DNA from: Ophiura sarsii
Taxonomy: Eukaryota; Echinodermata; Ophiuroidea; Amphilepidida; Ophiuridae
Assembly (NCBI GenBank): GCA_035610835.1
Contig: CM069445.1
Span: 32,848,811-32,912,810, forward strand
Reading direction: 5' to 3'
DNA: 64,000 bases
Positions 1-13,440 of the stretch are shown in pieces; position 1 is the stretch's first letter, and each line of letters opens with the position of its first letter. The notes beneath the pieces are model-generated. The model saw only the letters and a list, made by a program, of their open reading frames with translations, did no database searches and was not told the DNA's origin. A program made the translations under genes and the position numbers.

Positions 1-278
1 CGCACTCCCATACGTATCTCTCAATGCTTTAAGCGTTAAGATGTTTCATCATCATACCATACCACCAAGAAAATTACAATATCTTATTAATTTGTATTGG
101 GTAAGAGCCTTAAATATGATGAATATGAAATCCCACCCCTCACCATTGTACTATGAAACGCACATAAGTGCATAGGTTCTTGGCAACTCCAAACCAAGCC
201 ACATGTATGTTTTGCTTGCTTGCTTATGGTGACTTAAAAGGTCGGACTTTTGTGATGGCCTTCCACACTGCTCTATCA

Positions 279-1160
279 TTAATGCAATTTTTTCAGATCT
301 TGTTCACTTAAGCCGGTGTCCTCTGTAAGAATCACGATGTAGTCTTTTCTGGGTTGTCCTCTGGATCTCCTTCCATGTTTGGGTTGCCACAAGAGAACTT
401 TGGCTGCTTCTTCGTCATTTCTCCGAAAACAGAGTCCGGCAAGTTTTAGTCTCCTCGACTTTAGGCTCACAGAGATCGGCAATAGTTTCCCATACAAATC
501 TTTATTGGTGGTATGCGATTGCCATTAAATATCTAGCGCCTTTCTTAGCAGACGAGTGTAGCAGCCATCTAAGGCCTTCTCTGTTTTGGAAGTGATTGAC
601 CAGGATTCTGCTCCATATATCAGGACTGGTTCCACTGTCGTTGTAAATAGCCCTAGCTTCATGTCCCTTGGGAGCTTACTTTTCCAGATATTATTCAATT
701 TATTACATGCTTTCCAAGCTTGTGCCTTTCTGACGTTGAAGTCCTTTTCACTACTGGCCATCCAAGCACCTAGGTACTTGAAATCTTGAACAATTTCAAG
801 GTCATTTCCATCCACAGTTGTAATATCAGAAGGGGGCTCATTGTATAGCATGGTCTTGGTCTTTCTAGCATTCATGCCTATAGTCCAACTTTGAGTGCAG
901 CAGCTTCCACAAGGTGTAGTAGTTCCTCTGCATCTTTGAGGTTGTTTGCTAGTAGGGCAATGTCATCCTCAAAATCAAGGTCTGTTAAAACTTGCTGACC
1001 CTTTTTTTGTACTCTTCCTGGGTTCTAGTAAAATGCCAAGACGCTCTTCATTGCCGTTCAAAGCTTTTACCAGAACGTGGTCAAGCACAGAGATGAATAA
1101 ATTAAAGAATGGTGCCAGAGTATCTCCTTGGAGATTCAAGGATGACGATATATGTTTTAA
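279..1160 (-). mobile_element. LINE fragment, reverse transcriptase C-terminal part
   Basis: Minus-strand frames read [13 protein letters not shown], then YLGAWMASSEKDF, GAESWSITSKTEKALDGCY and later a basic tail HGRRSRGQPRKD. These are RT palm and C-terminal pieces of the same family as LINE C at 37.5-40.6 kb. At least two frame breaks and a 5' truncation at about 1160 make it inactive. Confidence 0.8.
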
Positions 1161-2105
1161 ATGCATGTTTTAACTGTGATCAAAAGCAATTTGTTCAAGG
1201 TGGTCAATAGACTGTGTGCTGCAAAAACTTCCAACATGTTACCATCTCATGATTCTTCCCAGACATTTCCTGACGACTTTGTCAAGTTCTTTGATGGCAA
1301 GGTTAAGAATCTTGACTTTGTTCAATCTTCAGACACAGCCTATGATTTGTCACACCCACCGGGCCCAGTTCAGTTTGGTGGTTTCCGTGCCTTAACTGAT
1401 GACGAGATTCGTAAATTGATCTCCGAAATGGCATTGCTCACCTGCTCCTTAGATCTTATGCCAACATGAATATTGAAACTTCGTTTGGATGAACTTCTGC
1501 CTGTCATTACGTGTATTATTAACTATTCACTCCAGTCTGATGTCGTTCCAGACAGCTTCAAGATCGACAATGTCATTCCATTGCTTGAAAATGCAACAGA
1601 GGATGCTGAACAGCTAAAGAGATTTTGCAGTGTATCCAATTTGAGTTTTATTTCAAAGGTTTGGAGAAAGCAGCAGCTGAATAGATTCAAGCATATTTCA
1701 CTGAAAATAACTTTTACTCTAACCTCCAGAATGCCTATCAAAAGCACCACATTACAGCATATACCTTGTTGCGTTGAAAAAAGTGAGGACGCTGTACTTG
1801 TATTACTTGATCTCAATGCCGCGTTTGACACCATAGACCACACAATCCTTCTCTTGGACATCTACATCATAATTATGGCATTACTGAGATTCACATTCGT
1901 GGTTCGAATTATACATGGGCTGATGCAAGCAAGCAAGCTGTCAAGATTGGTGACACTCTATCAATGAAAACATTTCCCTGATCCTTTGAGATCTACATTG
2001 GTTGCCCGTTAAAAGTATGATCTTGTATAAACTCTTGCTGATAACCTACAAGGCACCCAAACAGGATTTGTACCCACACACTCCTCATTCACTGGCAATT
2101 TATGC
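1161..2105 (+). mobile_element. CR1/L2-like LINE fragment, broken RT
   Basis: Plus-strand frames read PDSFKIDNVIPLLE, VLVLLDLNAAFDTIDHTILL (RT core) and, near 2000, DLHWLPVKSMILYKLLLITY, the standard C-terminal RT text of CR1/L2 elements. Internal deletions and stops show it is dead. It abuts the LINE fragment on the other strand. Confidence 0.75.
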
Positions 2106-2204
2106 CTGACCTCCAATCATTCTGTTAGCTATAGATGTTCAGGGATTCATGTCCTGAAAATTTGAAACAGTTTACTAGTACCCATAAAACAGCAGGTATG
2201 GCAA

Positions 2205-2537
2205 CACTGATAACCTATATTTCTAAAAGTGTATGATTTAAGATAATAGTTCGAGAAATATTTAATAGGTTTTTATCGATCCGTGCGCAAAAATAAAAAT
2301 AATCCAAACGTACACCATGCAATTACGGCTACATGCACATGGTTTTGTAGTATGCAGGTGTCACACATAGGTTGCACAGTGCGTGTGTTGCCTTCTTGTA
2401 CGCTGCATCCTTAGTATTCATTCTCTGCTTTTATGAGGCTTTGCCAATTTCAAACTGATCAAACTATAGGATCAGTTTAGGAGGTGATAATATCTTGTTG
2501 ATGATGACATAGGGACACTGTCAACCCCTAACTGTAT
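2205..2537. repeat. Repeat copy and intron shared with the paralogue
   Basis: 2277-2470 matches 63411-63590 (ending AACTGATCAAACTATAG). 2205-2245 and 2470-2537 match 55110-55235, in the intron after exon 1 of the main gene, and the match resumes at 4098. This ties the two gene copies together outside the coding exon. Confidence 0.65.
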
Positions 2538-3578
2538 ACAAATAATGAATGTTTATGAGTGCATGCAATGGTATGGATATTTTCATGAGGTGAAATATGA
2601 AATGTTCCATTCAACGAAGTGGAAGCTGAGTTAAATGGAACATTTCATCTTTCACCGAATGAAAATATTCATACCATTGCACCTGAGACGAATATACCTG
2701 AAGGGATAGACAGCTCCGTGTATTGCCATTCAATTCTACGAACCAGGTCTTGCACGGCAGTGCACAGTATTGTTCTCAAACCAACCCAAGCAGAACCTAC
2801 AAAGCAGGCTGTGCGCATGCACATGCATGCGTCGATTTGTCCTGCTCTCACTTCTGGGTTTAAACCATGATCATGATGATTACGCATACAGCCTGTGATT
2901 GATTTCTAAAATGATTACGCATTTATATTGCTACAATTATGGTATTTCAGAAAAAGTATGCCAATTAAAACCTACTAGTGCCCTACTTCAACCCATAAAC
3001 AATGTATTATAATATTCAAAGTTCATGATTTGTGTTTAGAATTTAGATTTAATGTGAATTGAAACACAACAAATTTGGTACTTTTATACATCAACAGATA
3101 AGCGTATCAGCTCAACCACATCTGAATATTTGTATTTCAATTCATATTAAATCTAAACACAAACCATGCACTTTGAATATCATAATACATTGTTTATGTA
3201 TTGAACTATGGCTCTAGTAGGTTTTAATTGGCATACTTCTCATGAAATGCCATAATTCTAGCAATATAAACGTGTAATCATTTTAGAAATCTATCACAGT
3301 CTGTATGTCGGTGACCGTCCGATACTACAGGGTGTTCAGGTTGTTAAGAAGATCGTAACACACGCGTGGATAACACTAAATTTGAAATAGCGCGGTAACT
3401 CACATAATGAGGTCGTGCTACAAATTAAACTGAATGATGATAATCGATTGGCATCAAGCATAACACTAACCGTGTTAGACTTGCACCGCAGCACATAACA
3501 GGAATGAATAGAGCTTCTTATCCCTTCAGGTATATTCGTCTCAGATTGCATAAATGAAAACATTCATTATTTGTTTTA
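2538..3578. mobile_element. Foldback element in the intron after paralogue exon 1
   Basis: Outer inverted ends ACAAATAATGAATGTTT lie at about 2538 and 3573, with long imperfect arms (for example GAATATACCTGAAGGGATA near 2692 and its reverse complement near 3520; the 2907-3060 region matches 3125-3290 inverted). TA flanks both ends. A small hairpin, 2600-2645, sits in the left arm. The related intron at 55.2 kb lacks this DNA. Confidence 0.75.
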
Positions 3579-4152
3579 TATAACAGTAACACATTCGATA
3601 GCTTATTTGTCATAAAAAACGGAAGCTGACAGGCCTACGCTACTGACTGAGTATAGGCCTAAGCTTATTTTGATTTAAAATTGATCATTTTAATTAGACC
3701 TAGCCCTCGCCTGGAAGCTTGCGTTCTCACTTACAATATTTGTTTCATGTAGAGCATTAACATTAGTCCCATCAGTACAAGAAGGCAATATAATCTAAGA
3801 TATACAGGCAGCAGAACATAGGCCTCCCAGTGGCTATGCTACGGCACTTTCACCGGAAGATTGGTTGTTGGGAGACGCTGCCCTACACACAGGCTGGCCA
3901 TAAAAACAAATGCATCGTAATAGTGGCGCGGTTTAATATTAGCCCGTGTACAGTGACTGTTGCCTGCGGAAAAACATGAGGCGCGCAATGGTACAAAACG
4001 TATGGAACCAAATTGCACGGCAAATGGGACAAATATTTCATGTCATGTGACATACAATCCACCAATCAAAGGACAAGGAAATTTCCAACTGTTATATAAT
4101 ACTTGGTATCTAACATTATTATACATCTTGCAATATCACATAGTTTACTCAC

Positions 4153-5271
4153 AGTTGTACTGCAGACACTTCCTGATGCATATACAAGTTTAAATGGATC
4201 ACCCCCAGTAAGACATCCAAATATGGCATCAATGAATGCCTCTTCAATATCTTGAAGTTTGTACACACACAAAGCTGACTGGGTGCTTGGTACATCTGAT
4301 GACAAAGCTTGTCCTTCATTCTTGGCAAATACTGCATACAGGACATCATCACCAGTGTTAACACCAAGTGATTCAGCTAAGGTGGTTCCGGCAGGGCCAA
4401 CATGGGCAGATTGGACTAAGTTGTATTTGGTGCCTGGAACGCTACATTCAAGAAGTATTTCTGCATATGAAGTAAAATCATTGTTGTGACAAACACGATT
4501 GATTTTTGAAACAAAAACATTGATATCATCATTAGCATCTTGTCTTTGTGATGTCACAAAATAGGTAAAGTCCTCCCATATATAAACGCTCACATAGTTG
4601 ATGATAAATTGAACGTTGGGAAATTTATCTCGGCTTAATAATATGTATGCATCCTTTTCTTGATTGAATAATAAATCATCAGATACATTCAGTGATCTTC
4701 TGCTCACTGGATAAACACGAGCATCATATCTTTCCATCTTGTATGTTGCACCTACATAGAGTGTGTCTGAACTACCATTTGCAGGTAATGGTCCAGGGGC
4801 AATGATAGCTTCTGTTGTAAGCTTTCCAGAGGCAACTACAGGAGTATTATATTCAAGCAAAACATCATCAATGCTAGTCAAAGCACGAGTCTGACAGGTT
4901 CCACGACTCTCTAATGCATCAACAAAAGTATCCTCACTACCGCATGTAATGAGTCTATTATGTGTATAGTCTATGAGTAGAATCTTGTTATAATTGGGGC
5001 ATTCAATGACATCTTCTTCACATTCCACCTTTGTATTCACCACCTGTTCTCTAGTGAAATCTTCTCTCAGCTGATACAATGCATCACTAGCTCCAATGTA
5101 CACAGTTCCTGTCACATTATGTGTCACAAAATTGGTGAATTCTGATGTCCCAACACGGTTTCTGTATGACTGTGTTTCGTAAACTGACAAATCAAGGCAA
5201 AAGGTCAAGTGCTGACATAAAACAGATATCAAGAGTGTCACATCTCTCAGTAGATGTCGGTTGATATTCAT
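4153..5271 (-). CDS. Paralogous receptor, exon 1 only (signal peptide and Sema)
   Basis: 373 codons from Met at 5271 to donor GTGAGT, phase 0, with the same exon end as the 55-56 kb exon. The leader is hydrophobic (LLISVLCQHLTF). From [18 protein letters not shown] onward nearly every residue matches the first gene, with no frame breaks, so it looks functional. Its leader and upstream DNA differ from the first gene. No exon 2 equivalent was found between 1 and 4152, so the rest of the gene should lie to the left of the window. It is tandem and in the same orientation, with about 14 kb between the stop of the first gene and this start. Confidence 0.9.
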
Positions 5272-6878
5272 GATTGTAGATATTTCTGTCTATTAATGTA
5301 TACGGTTCCTTTGGTTTTTTTCATGCATAATTCTAGTTCAGTTTCATCCACAGCAACATGCTGAATAAAGCCACATTATTATACAAATCAGGTGCTACAA
5401 AGGTTATGAATATTCTCGAGTGCCTGCTGCCATTGTTATTGATTAAAGTCATTCATTTTAGGTTATGATCAGTTCTGAAAGAAATAGAGAAAAAGGAAAG
5501 GATTAGAAGTTTATCAAAGTTCATGAAGTGAATAATATATCATTGAAAATAAAAGTAACATTTCTCCATGCTACGGCTGATACATCAAAATAAAACCAAA
5601 CTAGATTAGCCAAAAGGTATGACATAATAACTATTTTTTTCATTTTAGGCAGGCTGATGATTACAAAGCTTCCGCAAGGGGCAGATCCCCCTCCACATTA
5701 TCCCCCTCCCCTGATAACTTCTAGGTGTATCCTTGGTGCAATATGTACATGAGGTATTATAAGACTAGTGTAATGACTATATTATACATGTAGGTTAAAA
5801 AGCAATTTTTTATTCTCCTTTTTAAAATATTTAAAAAAATATTTAAAAATGTCATGCTAGGTGAACATGTGTGAACTCATTACTCCATGAATAAACCTTT
5901 TTTACAATTTCATTCGTTGAAATCCAATACCATTGGCATCATTGATTTCCTGACTTTTTAGGAATATACTCAAAATCAATATCTCTTTTAGGTTTCTTGG
6001 CGGTAAATAACTCTTATTTTACATTCTATCCTTGACAGGCACTGGCATTTCCTACCCATAGAATAAGACCAAGACTTAATGACCTTCACATACATGGACG
6101 GCATGTTTACTAAAATCTAGACATGTTCTTTTTCTACTCTTATTTGTGCTTGCAATACAGTAATAAACCTTTTTTAATATTAGTTTACTTCTGCTGATAA
6201 TTCCACTGCAACAGTCATAGAAAAACTGTACTAAAAATAGTAATTTCAGTACAAACTCTTAGTTATTAAGCTATGTGAACTTGGGTTTGTAGTGCATATC
6301 TGGATGAGCTCCCACAAAACTGGAAATAAGACATAGTGCAACCAAGATACTACACTTGACTTATGACTGACATTTATGGCAGAAATGTCAGATCTAAACT
6401 TAATGCCAAAAAGCTTACTAATGTTACACTATGTATGCAATAGACAGCTTGTCTAGCGAATGAAAAATTTGCCTTTTGTGACACCCCTGTTTTTTCTGTT
6501 GGTCACGCTTTTCGGGGGTAAATGGAGAGCATTCTAATTTAATTAACCCTTTATTGAGAATCGCCAAATGCGGTTGTTTGGACCATACAAGGTAAAGTCA
6601 ACTGGTTATGTGACACCAGCTAATCACATGCTCTCTATTCTTTCGCATTTTCCCCCAGTTGCACAGTGCACATCACTTTGTTGGCTGGGATCATCAGGAA
6701 CAGTCAGTTAAATTCCCTCCTGCCCACCCTCTGTGCTTTTTTTCTGGGGATGGGTAAGGTAGCCAGGTGTTCCAGTTCACCTGGTGCGGTTTGGGTTAGG
6801 GAGAAATGGGAGGTAACCCTCATGCGCTATGTTGGTGGTCCTGTTTGGACCTTTGTTCTCTCGTACCCCTTGCCTACT
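5272..6878. other. Upstream region of the paralogue, no gene seen
   Basis: AT-rich single-copy-looking DNA. It should hold the 5' UTR and promoter of the paralogue, but no motif decides their position. Confidence 0.4.
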
Positions 6879-7561
6879 CTACAGGGTGAGTCAAAAAGAC
6901 TGCAATAGTGGAAAGGAGCCATTTTGTTTACAAAACCAAAATGAATTTTAAAACTGTTTAAACGTTGCAAGAATGATGTATCTAATCCTAACTTTGTGTG
7001 AAAAAATGAAGTCAATATCATTTTCCGTTTGCCTTTGGTGAACCTTTAGACCAGTGCACCCATTTCAGACGTTTGTCCACGAGATACCCAAAATATGCAT
7101 CAGATCGCAAAATGTGCCTCTCATTCAAATTTGGAAACTTGAGTTCATTTGTGATGTTATTGGAATTTGATGCATCCTTTCTTGTTTAGGGCCTACATGT
7201 GATTTAGCATAATCAATTATAATCATACCCATGCTATAAAAACCGTTATAATGTTCTAAATTTTAATAAAAAATTGACATTTTCCATTTTTTTGTTGGTG
7301 GGATATTCAAATATGAAAATGCAATGTGTGCCATTTCAAATGAAAATCACTGTGCTCGTGGACAAACAGGTAAATTTGGTTGTGCAGCAAAGAGGGTCAC
7401 CAAAGACAAACAAAAAATGCGATCGACTTCATTTTTTCACACAAAGTTAGGATTAAATACATCATTCTTGCAACGTTTAAAAAGTTTTTAAAATTCATTT
7501 TGGTTTTGAAAACAAAATGGCTTCTTTCCACTATTGCAGTCTTTTTGACTCACCCTGTAGT
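6878..7561. mobile_element. Palindromic Tc1/mariner-like MITE
   Basis: The ends are CTACAGGGTGAGTCAAAAAG and its reverse complement. Arms of roughly 330 bases each pair across almost the whole element. No transposase frame is present, so it is non-autonomous. The ends resemble those of the 13.8-kb element (TACAGGGTGAATCAAAAAG). Confidence 0.8.
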
Positions 7562-7964
7562 TAGGACGTGGTCATTTGTGTGGCGTGAAGTGAGGGTCGG
7601 ACAGGAGCATTTTCCACGTCACGACTGTTTGCGGTGAATATATGAGTATTGAGATTGCGGGGCTCATGGGAATGTTCTCGCCCCGGCTTCCTCCGGATCT
7701 CATTTCTGCTATGTCCCCGGTGTGTTTGTATATTTTGTGTGCCATTCGCTCTTCCTTCAATATTCTTAAATTGTTTAAATTCAAGTCTATATAAATGTTA
7801 TAAAAGTTGTGAAATTTGATGAATTCTGTCATCGTTGTAACCCATTTAAAATTGGGTATGTTCTAAAATCAAACTATTCCAATATGGTCTCAGCCAATCC
7901 TTTATATTCTTCTCTTGAGTTTGCCTTATTTATGTTTTATGCGGGAATCTATGGGCAAATTCCT

Positions 7965-8084
7965 AAACTGGCTCCTCCTATCCCTAGAATCCAAGACCAA
8001 AATCCAAAGACCTCTACATAGAATCTGTGGGGGTAGGCGGGGTTACCAAAGACCAGGCGAGAAAGCTGTTTGGATATTTGATGA
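7965..8084. repeat. Copy of the 10.4-kb repeat, into which LINE A inserted
   Basis: GTAGGCGGGGTTACCAAAGA and its flanks recur at about 10500 and 10930. The copy here stops where LINE A begins. Confidence 0.7.
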
Positions 8085-9990
8085 AACCATCATCATCATC
8101 ATCATTGGTCGTCCGTGGACGAAATGGAGGAAGCAATCGCAACATATTGGGCCCAGACTTTCCTGTCATTCATGAGTTGGCGGATCTGGAGGATCTAAAC
8201 CCATATCATTTTTGACAGTATCAGGATACTGAAGGTGTCTTCTGCCTCTGTTAGCTTTCCCACCAGGAGGGGTCCAGAAAATTAGACGGGAGATAGGCTG
8301 GTTTGTTGTTCGCATGCAGTGGCCAGCGAAACATAAACGGCGCTGCCTGATTATTGATGTTATAGGGGGGATATCGCCATATACCACGCTGTTTGGGATG
8401 TGATCTCTCCAGCTGATGTCAAATATTCTACGTAACAGTTGAGTATAACATCCGTTGATTCTGTCTTCAATTTTCCTGCTGATGGTCCATGTTTCAGATC
8501 CGTACAACAAAATGCTTTCTACGCAGGCTTTGAACAGTCTGATTTTTGTTGTTCTTTCGAGATCAGACTTCCAGATCTTCTGCAGTTTGTTGCAGGCGAC
8601 CCATGCTTGTGCTTTCCTGCATTTGAAATCCTGGGATGTGTCTAGAATGTAGGCCCTCAAGTATTTGAAATTGGGGACGTTTTCCAGCTCTACTCCTTTG
8701 ATGGTCTTTACACTGGCTGAGGTGGCAATATTTATAAGAAGGCTTTTTGTTTTTCCTTCATTTAAATGCAGGCCAACTGCATTTGATGCTGCCTCAACAC
8801 TCTGTAACAGTAATTCCACTTTACCGATTGATGTTGCTAGGAGAGCTATATCATCTGCGAAATTGAGATCGTGAAGACGAATTTCAAGATAGCGTCTACT
8901 CCTCCTAGGCTCCAGCAGTATACCTGTTTCATCATGGATATCTGTCAGGGCACAGCGCATTACGTAGTCAAGAATTGTGATGAAGATGAAGGGTGCCAAG
9001 GTGTCACCTTGAAGAACGCCAGCTAAAATCTTAAAGGGTTCCGTCTCCCCATCGGGCGATGTGACAATAGCCGAAGAGTTGTCATACATTAACTTTATTG
9101 CCTTGACAATGGGTCCAGGGATACCATAGGCACTGAGGATGTCAAACATGCGATCGTGGTGTACTGAGTCAAAAGCCTTAGAGAAGTCTATGAACACGGC
9201 AGCCAGTGGAAGGTTTCTTTCTTTCATTCCTTCAATTATTCTTCTCAGTGCTAGAATCTGGGAGATTGTGGATCGTTTCTCTCTAAAGCCATTTTGATTC
9301 CATCGAAGAAGAGGGTCCACAAATGGGCGTATTCGGTTCAGTAACATACGATTGTAGACCTTAGCCCCAATACAGGAGAGGCTAATCCCTCTGTAGTTGG
9401 TTGGTTGAGAGAGATCTCCCTTTTTTGGGATAGGAATTATGGCACTCACTAACCACTGGCTAGGTATTTCATGGTGAATAAATGCTCTGTTGCAGATTTC
9501 CAGTAAGTGTGATCGGAATTGCTTTGACTTCCAAAGCTCAAGTGGAATGTTGTCCAGTCCAATGGCCCCTCCTGATTTAGCTTGATTGAGAGCAGACTCG
9601 ACTTCGTCTAAGGAAAATTCATTTACAATGATTGGGAGAGTGCCCTCCACTACAGGTGTAATGTCAAAGACAGTGTCTGGAACAGTTGGGGGTTTTCCAA
9701 GAAGGTTTTGAAAGTGGTGCAGCCAGGTTGCGATCCTCTCAACTGGTGAGCCTGCTAAGATTGCTGGTTTTCTTACTTTCCTCCCAGTAATTTCATTGAT
9801 GACTCTCCAAGCTTCTGTGTGTTTGTTGGAATGAGATGCATGCTGAATTTGGGAGATCTTCTCGTTTAGCAAGTTTTCCTCTTCTGAGAGATATGCTTCC
9901 TTGAGTTCGTGGCGGGGTTGAATAGTAGCATCACCCTAGTCAATTGCATTTTGAAGTCTACTTCTTGCCGCTCTTACATTACATACTTTG
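8085..9990 (-). mobile_element. LINE A, 5'-truncated, intact RT frame
   Basis: The open frame 9872-8166 (568 codons from its first Met) covers a full reverse transcriptase: [61 protein letters not shown], catalytic FADD, and C-terminal LLYGSETWTISRK. An upstream in-frame stop and missing endonuclease mark 5' truncation near 9990. The 3' end is a short ATG-repeat tail near 8085-8105. It is an APE-type non-LTR element related to LINE C; the clade was not decided. The product would copy its own RNA into DNA. Confidence 0.85.
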
Positions 9991-10067
9991 TGGACTTAGA
10001 ATATACATGTATTTCTAACCCTAAATTTTACAAAAGGAAATAAATTAATTAAAAAAGTGGTCCTAGT

Positions 10068-10140
10068 GGCAATCAAACCATGGGTCTCTGCATTGCAAAG
10101 CATGTCTCTCAACCACTAGACTAGCAAGGTGTGGTCTGGC
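10068..10140 (-). repeat. tRNA-like sequence (possible SINE head or tRNA relic)
   Basis: The minus strand shows an A-box-like TAGTCTAGTGGTTGAGAG, an anticodon-like CATGCTTTGCAATG and a B-box-like GGTTTGATTGCC at tRNA spacing. The stems do not pair cleanly, so a functional tRNA is unlikely. Confidence 0.4.
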
Positions 10141-10179
10141 CCGGACATGATTTTAATCCCTTTTAAACATTATGGAATA

Positions 10180-11400
10180 ATGTAATACTACTTCTATGAT
10201 CAGTACATACACTATTATGAATAGAGCTGTTGTGGTATATAAACCTTGCTATACTTAATTTACTTGACACTCTGCGTCACTCTGGGTGGATATATTTCTA
10301 AAAATATTAGCAAGTTGCTGAATGTATATTTTCTTAAATTCTTCACTTCAAACAATTTAATGTAATGTGGGGTTTTGATGTGGAATAAAACATCTGCTGT
10401 CTTAAAATTGAATATACTGTAATCCTATTCTTAGCTGGCAGCTCCTACCCCATGATATCCGAGACCATGGTTCAAAGACCTCTGCATGGAATCTATGGCG
10501 TAGGCGGGGTTACCAAAGACCAGTTGAGAAAGCTTTGTTTGTATTGTACATTATCAAACACAAGCTTTCTCTACCCCCTTTCATACAAACCTTGTTATAC
10601 ACAAAGTATTTGATACTTTGCAGGAGGGTGGATATAATATTTCTGAAACAAAATATGTTGTTGTTGGAAATATATTGTCATTACTCTACAATACCATTTA
10701 TGATCATGAAATGTGTATATAAAACAATTGGTGTCCTTCAATTGATTACTTATTATGTTTCTATAGTTGGTGAATTAATTGATCTGTTCATTTCCTATCC
10801 TCTCGAGAATATTGCTCGTAGTTTTGCAACAATAAATAATTCTTATCTGTAATCCTATCCTAAACTGGCAGCTCCTACCCCTAGAATCCAAGATCAAGGT
10901 TCAATGACCTCTGCATGGAATCTGTGGGTGTAGGCGGGGTTACCAAAGACCAGTCGAGAAAGCTTTGTTTGTATACTGTATGAAAATGCACGCTTTCTCT
11001 ACCCCTTTTCTATACAAACCTTAATTACACATAAAGGGCCTAATACTCTGCAGAAGTATTGATATTTCTGAGACCTTTTTAAAACAATTGGAAGTATATT
11101 TTTTTGAATTCATTACACTTCATTAGACATTTTGTGTTCATGTAATGTGATATTCTTTGTACAACAAAACATATCACTTTTGTCCCATACTTCCTTCTGT
11201 CGTGGTGGGGCAGTCTACATGGAATCTGTTTGTACACTGTATGAAAACCTAAGCTTTCTTTACCCTTTTCTATACAAACCTTATTACACAGAAAGTGCCT
11301 CATGCTCTGCAGAGGTATGGATATTTCTAAGACATTTTCTTAAATTTGGAAGTATATTTTGTCTTGAATTCATTTCACTAGACATTTCATGTTCACGTAA
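10180..11400. repeat. Diverged tandem repeat, about four units
   Basis: The motif ACAAACCTT...ACAC...CTCTGCAGAGG...GATATTTCT recurs at about 10245, 10577, 11022 and 11273. Two units include the GGCGGGGTTACCAAAGACCA block. Spacing is uneven (roughly 250-445 bases). Confidence 0.7.
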
Positions 11401-12700
11401 TGTGATCTTTTGTGGATCAAAATATATTCTTTTTAATTTGGTTAGTAATCACAGATCTTGTTTGCAAACAATATCATGAATATCTGGTTCTGCGTTGATG
11501 AAATCACCCTTAAACTAAGTCTACATACAAAAATAAAGGGGAAACTTATCAGCAGTGATTCTTAATAAACATGTGTCAAAATATTTATTTACTGACAGCA
11601 TCAATAACGAACGCTGGCAATTTCTAAAATCTTAATTAAATAAAATGTAGTTTGAAATGATGAAATGTAGTTTGAGATGATCTTCTTAAACAACTGTAAA
11701 CAAACCTTTGTCCACTGTTACGATAACTGCCTAACTAATTTGTAAGCCAAATTTAATTCACCAGCCACTTTTATCCATTACGTAACCGTCCTGACCGGTG
11801 AAGCTATTAAAGGTTCAATTATCTATCTCTAAACCAGATGTTTTTCTATAAAATGGTTAGTAAACATGTTTATCTTTATCTGAAACATGTTTTGTGTGTG
11901 ATTACTCAAAACTAGACACTTATCATAGCAGGGTGGCATAATAGCAGGATGGCAGTTTGATCTTGCGTAAAAGTATGTGAGATCAACCTCACCCCCAAAA
12001 TACATGTACGTTCGACCTAGACCACTCTGATTGGTTCCCCAAGTGAGTGGTCAAGCATTCACAATGAGTTAATGGGAGAGCGCCCTCATGTGTTTGACTG
12101 TGGCCAGGAAAAATATGTCCATCAAATGCAAATATTTGAGCCATTTGTAAATCATGTTTTCATATACCAGCTATTACATATAAAGAATGCTTTTAAAGTC
12201 ATATTATGCAATCTTTTCCAAGTGACACCTTGTATCCTTGATTTTTACTTTGAAACACATTTTCTTGCAGATTTGCACTTTAATTATAAATCGTAAAGAT
12301 CTTCTATGTGACAGAGCAATATGATTCCTAATGACCGCAAAATCAAGTTTGAATAGTTTTATATAAACTGTGGGGGTCTGCTCCGACAACTTACTTTCTA
12401 ATTGTTTTTCCGTTCATAAATAGAATGCCATGGTTTGACAAGGTGTTAACACTGTTTACAGTGTTTCCAGCTACAATCGCAACTGTACACACACCCCAAC
12501 ATAATAGTATGGAATGATTTATGATGAAAATCAAAACAAATATGTTGAGAAATTCCTAAAATTGGAATCAGACTTCCCGTATGATTTAGTCAAGTTCTAT
12601 GGTTTTTCACAGAAAATACAGTCAAGATAGATTTATAAGTGCATGATAGTGTTATCCGATGAGTCAAATTTCGTCAGTAGAGAGACAAAAATATACAAAT
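11401..12700. other. Intergenic, one interspersed repeat copy
   Basis: 12160-12400 is related to 57290-57500 (CTTGCAGATTT..., GACAGAGCAATATGATTCCT versus ACAGAGCGATACGATTCCT, then ATATAAACTGT). Nothing else is recognised. Confidence 0.5.
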
Positions 12701-13440
12701 TGAAAAAGATCATATAATATTGCTTTAATAAGAGAATCCAATTAACTAAATCTGTATATTATAATGATAAAAATGTAATATATATACAATGTTTTTGCTC
12801 TGAATAAAATAAATATATGTGCAAAATGTACATAGTATCTTTACTTCCCCAGTTGGGTTTGATGGTTAAAATATCTTAATATCTTTGTAAGCTAAGTTTT
12901 CTATATAATCAATCATGTAGTTACATAAAAACACCAAACTACTTTTAATACAATCCAATGAACTAAATCCGTATATTATAAAAATAAAAACGTAATGTTT
13001 TGCTCTGAGTAAAATAAATATGTATGTGCAAATTGTACATAGTATATATGAGGTTTGACGGTAATATATTTGATGGTAACATGTATTTCATATACCATTT
13101 TGGTTAGATAAAAAACACCAAAATACTTTTAATACAATCCAATGAACTAAATCCGGATATCTAAAATAAAAATGTAATCCCTAAAACCTTTTTGCTCTGA
13201 GTAAACTAAATATACACATATGCAAAATTTACAAGTACTACCCAAGCGAGGTGTTAAAAATTATCTCATGGCTGAAATCAGGCCTATCATTATTCCAAAA
13301 ACAATTATCACATGGCTGGAATCAGACCTAACATTATAAAATAAAATACATGTATCTTGTTAACATAATTTTGTTCTCTATTGTGCTTTTGCTTACTTAT
13401 TGTACATTTCAGATCTTATTTCCAGATCTTTGATAAGATC
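12700..13440. repeat. Older copies of the AT-rich repeat found in the 15-18 kb array
   Basis: Three units with AATCCAATGAACTAAATC, TATTATA, TTTTGCTCTGAGTAAAATAA and TGTACATAGTAT at about 12740, 12955 and 13140. The same words occur twice per unit in the 14.85-18.5 kb array. Confidence 0.7.

Noticed and set aside
10068..10140. Functional tRNA gene
   Set aside because: Box-like motifs are present but the acceptor and T stems do not pair well.
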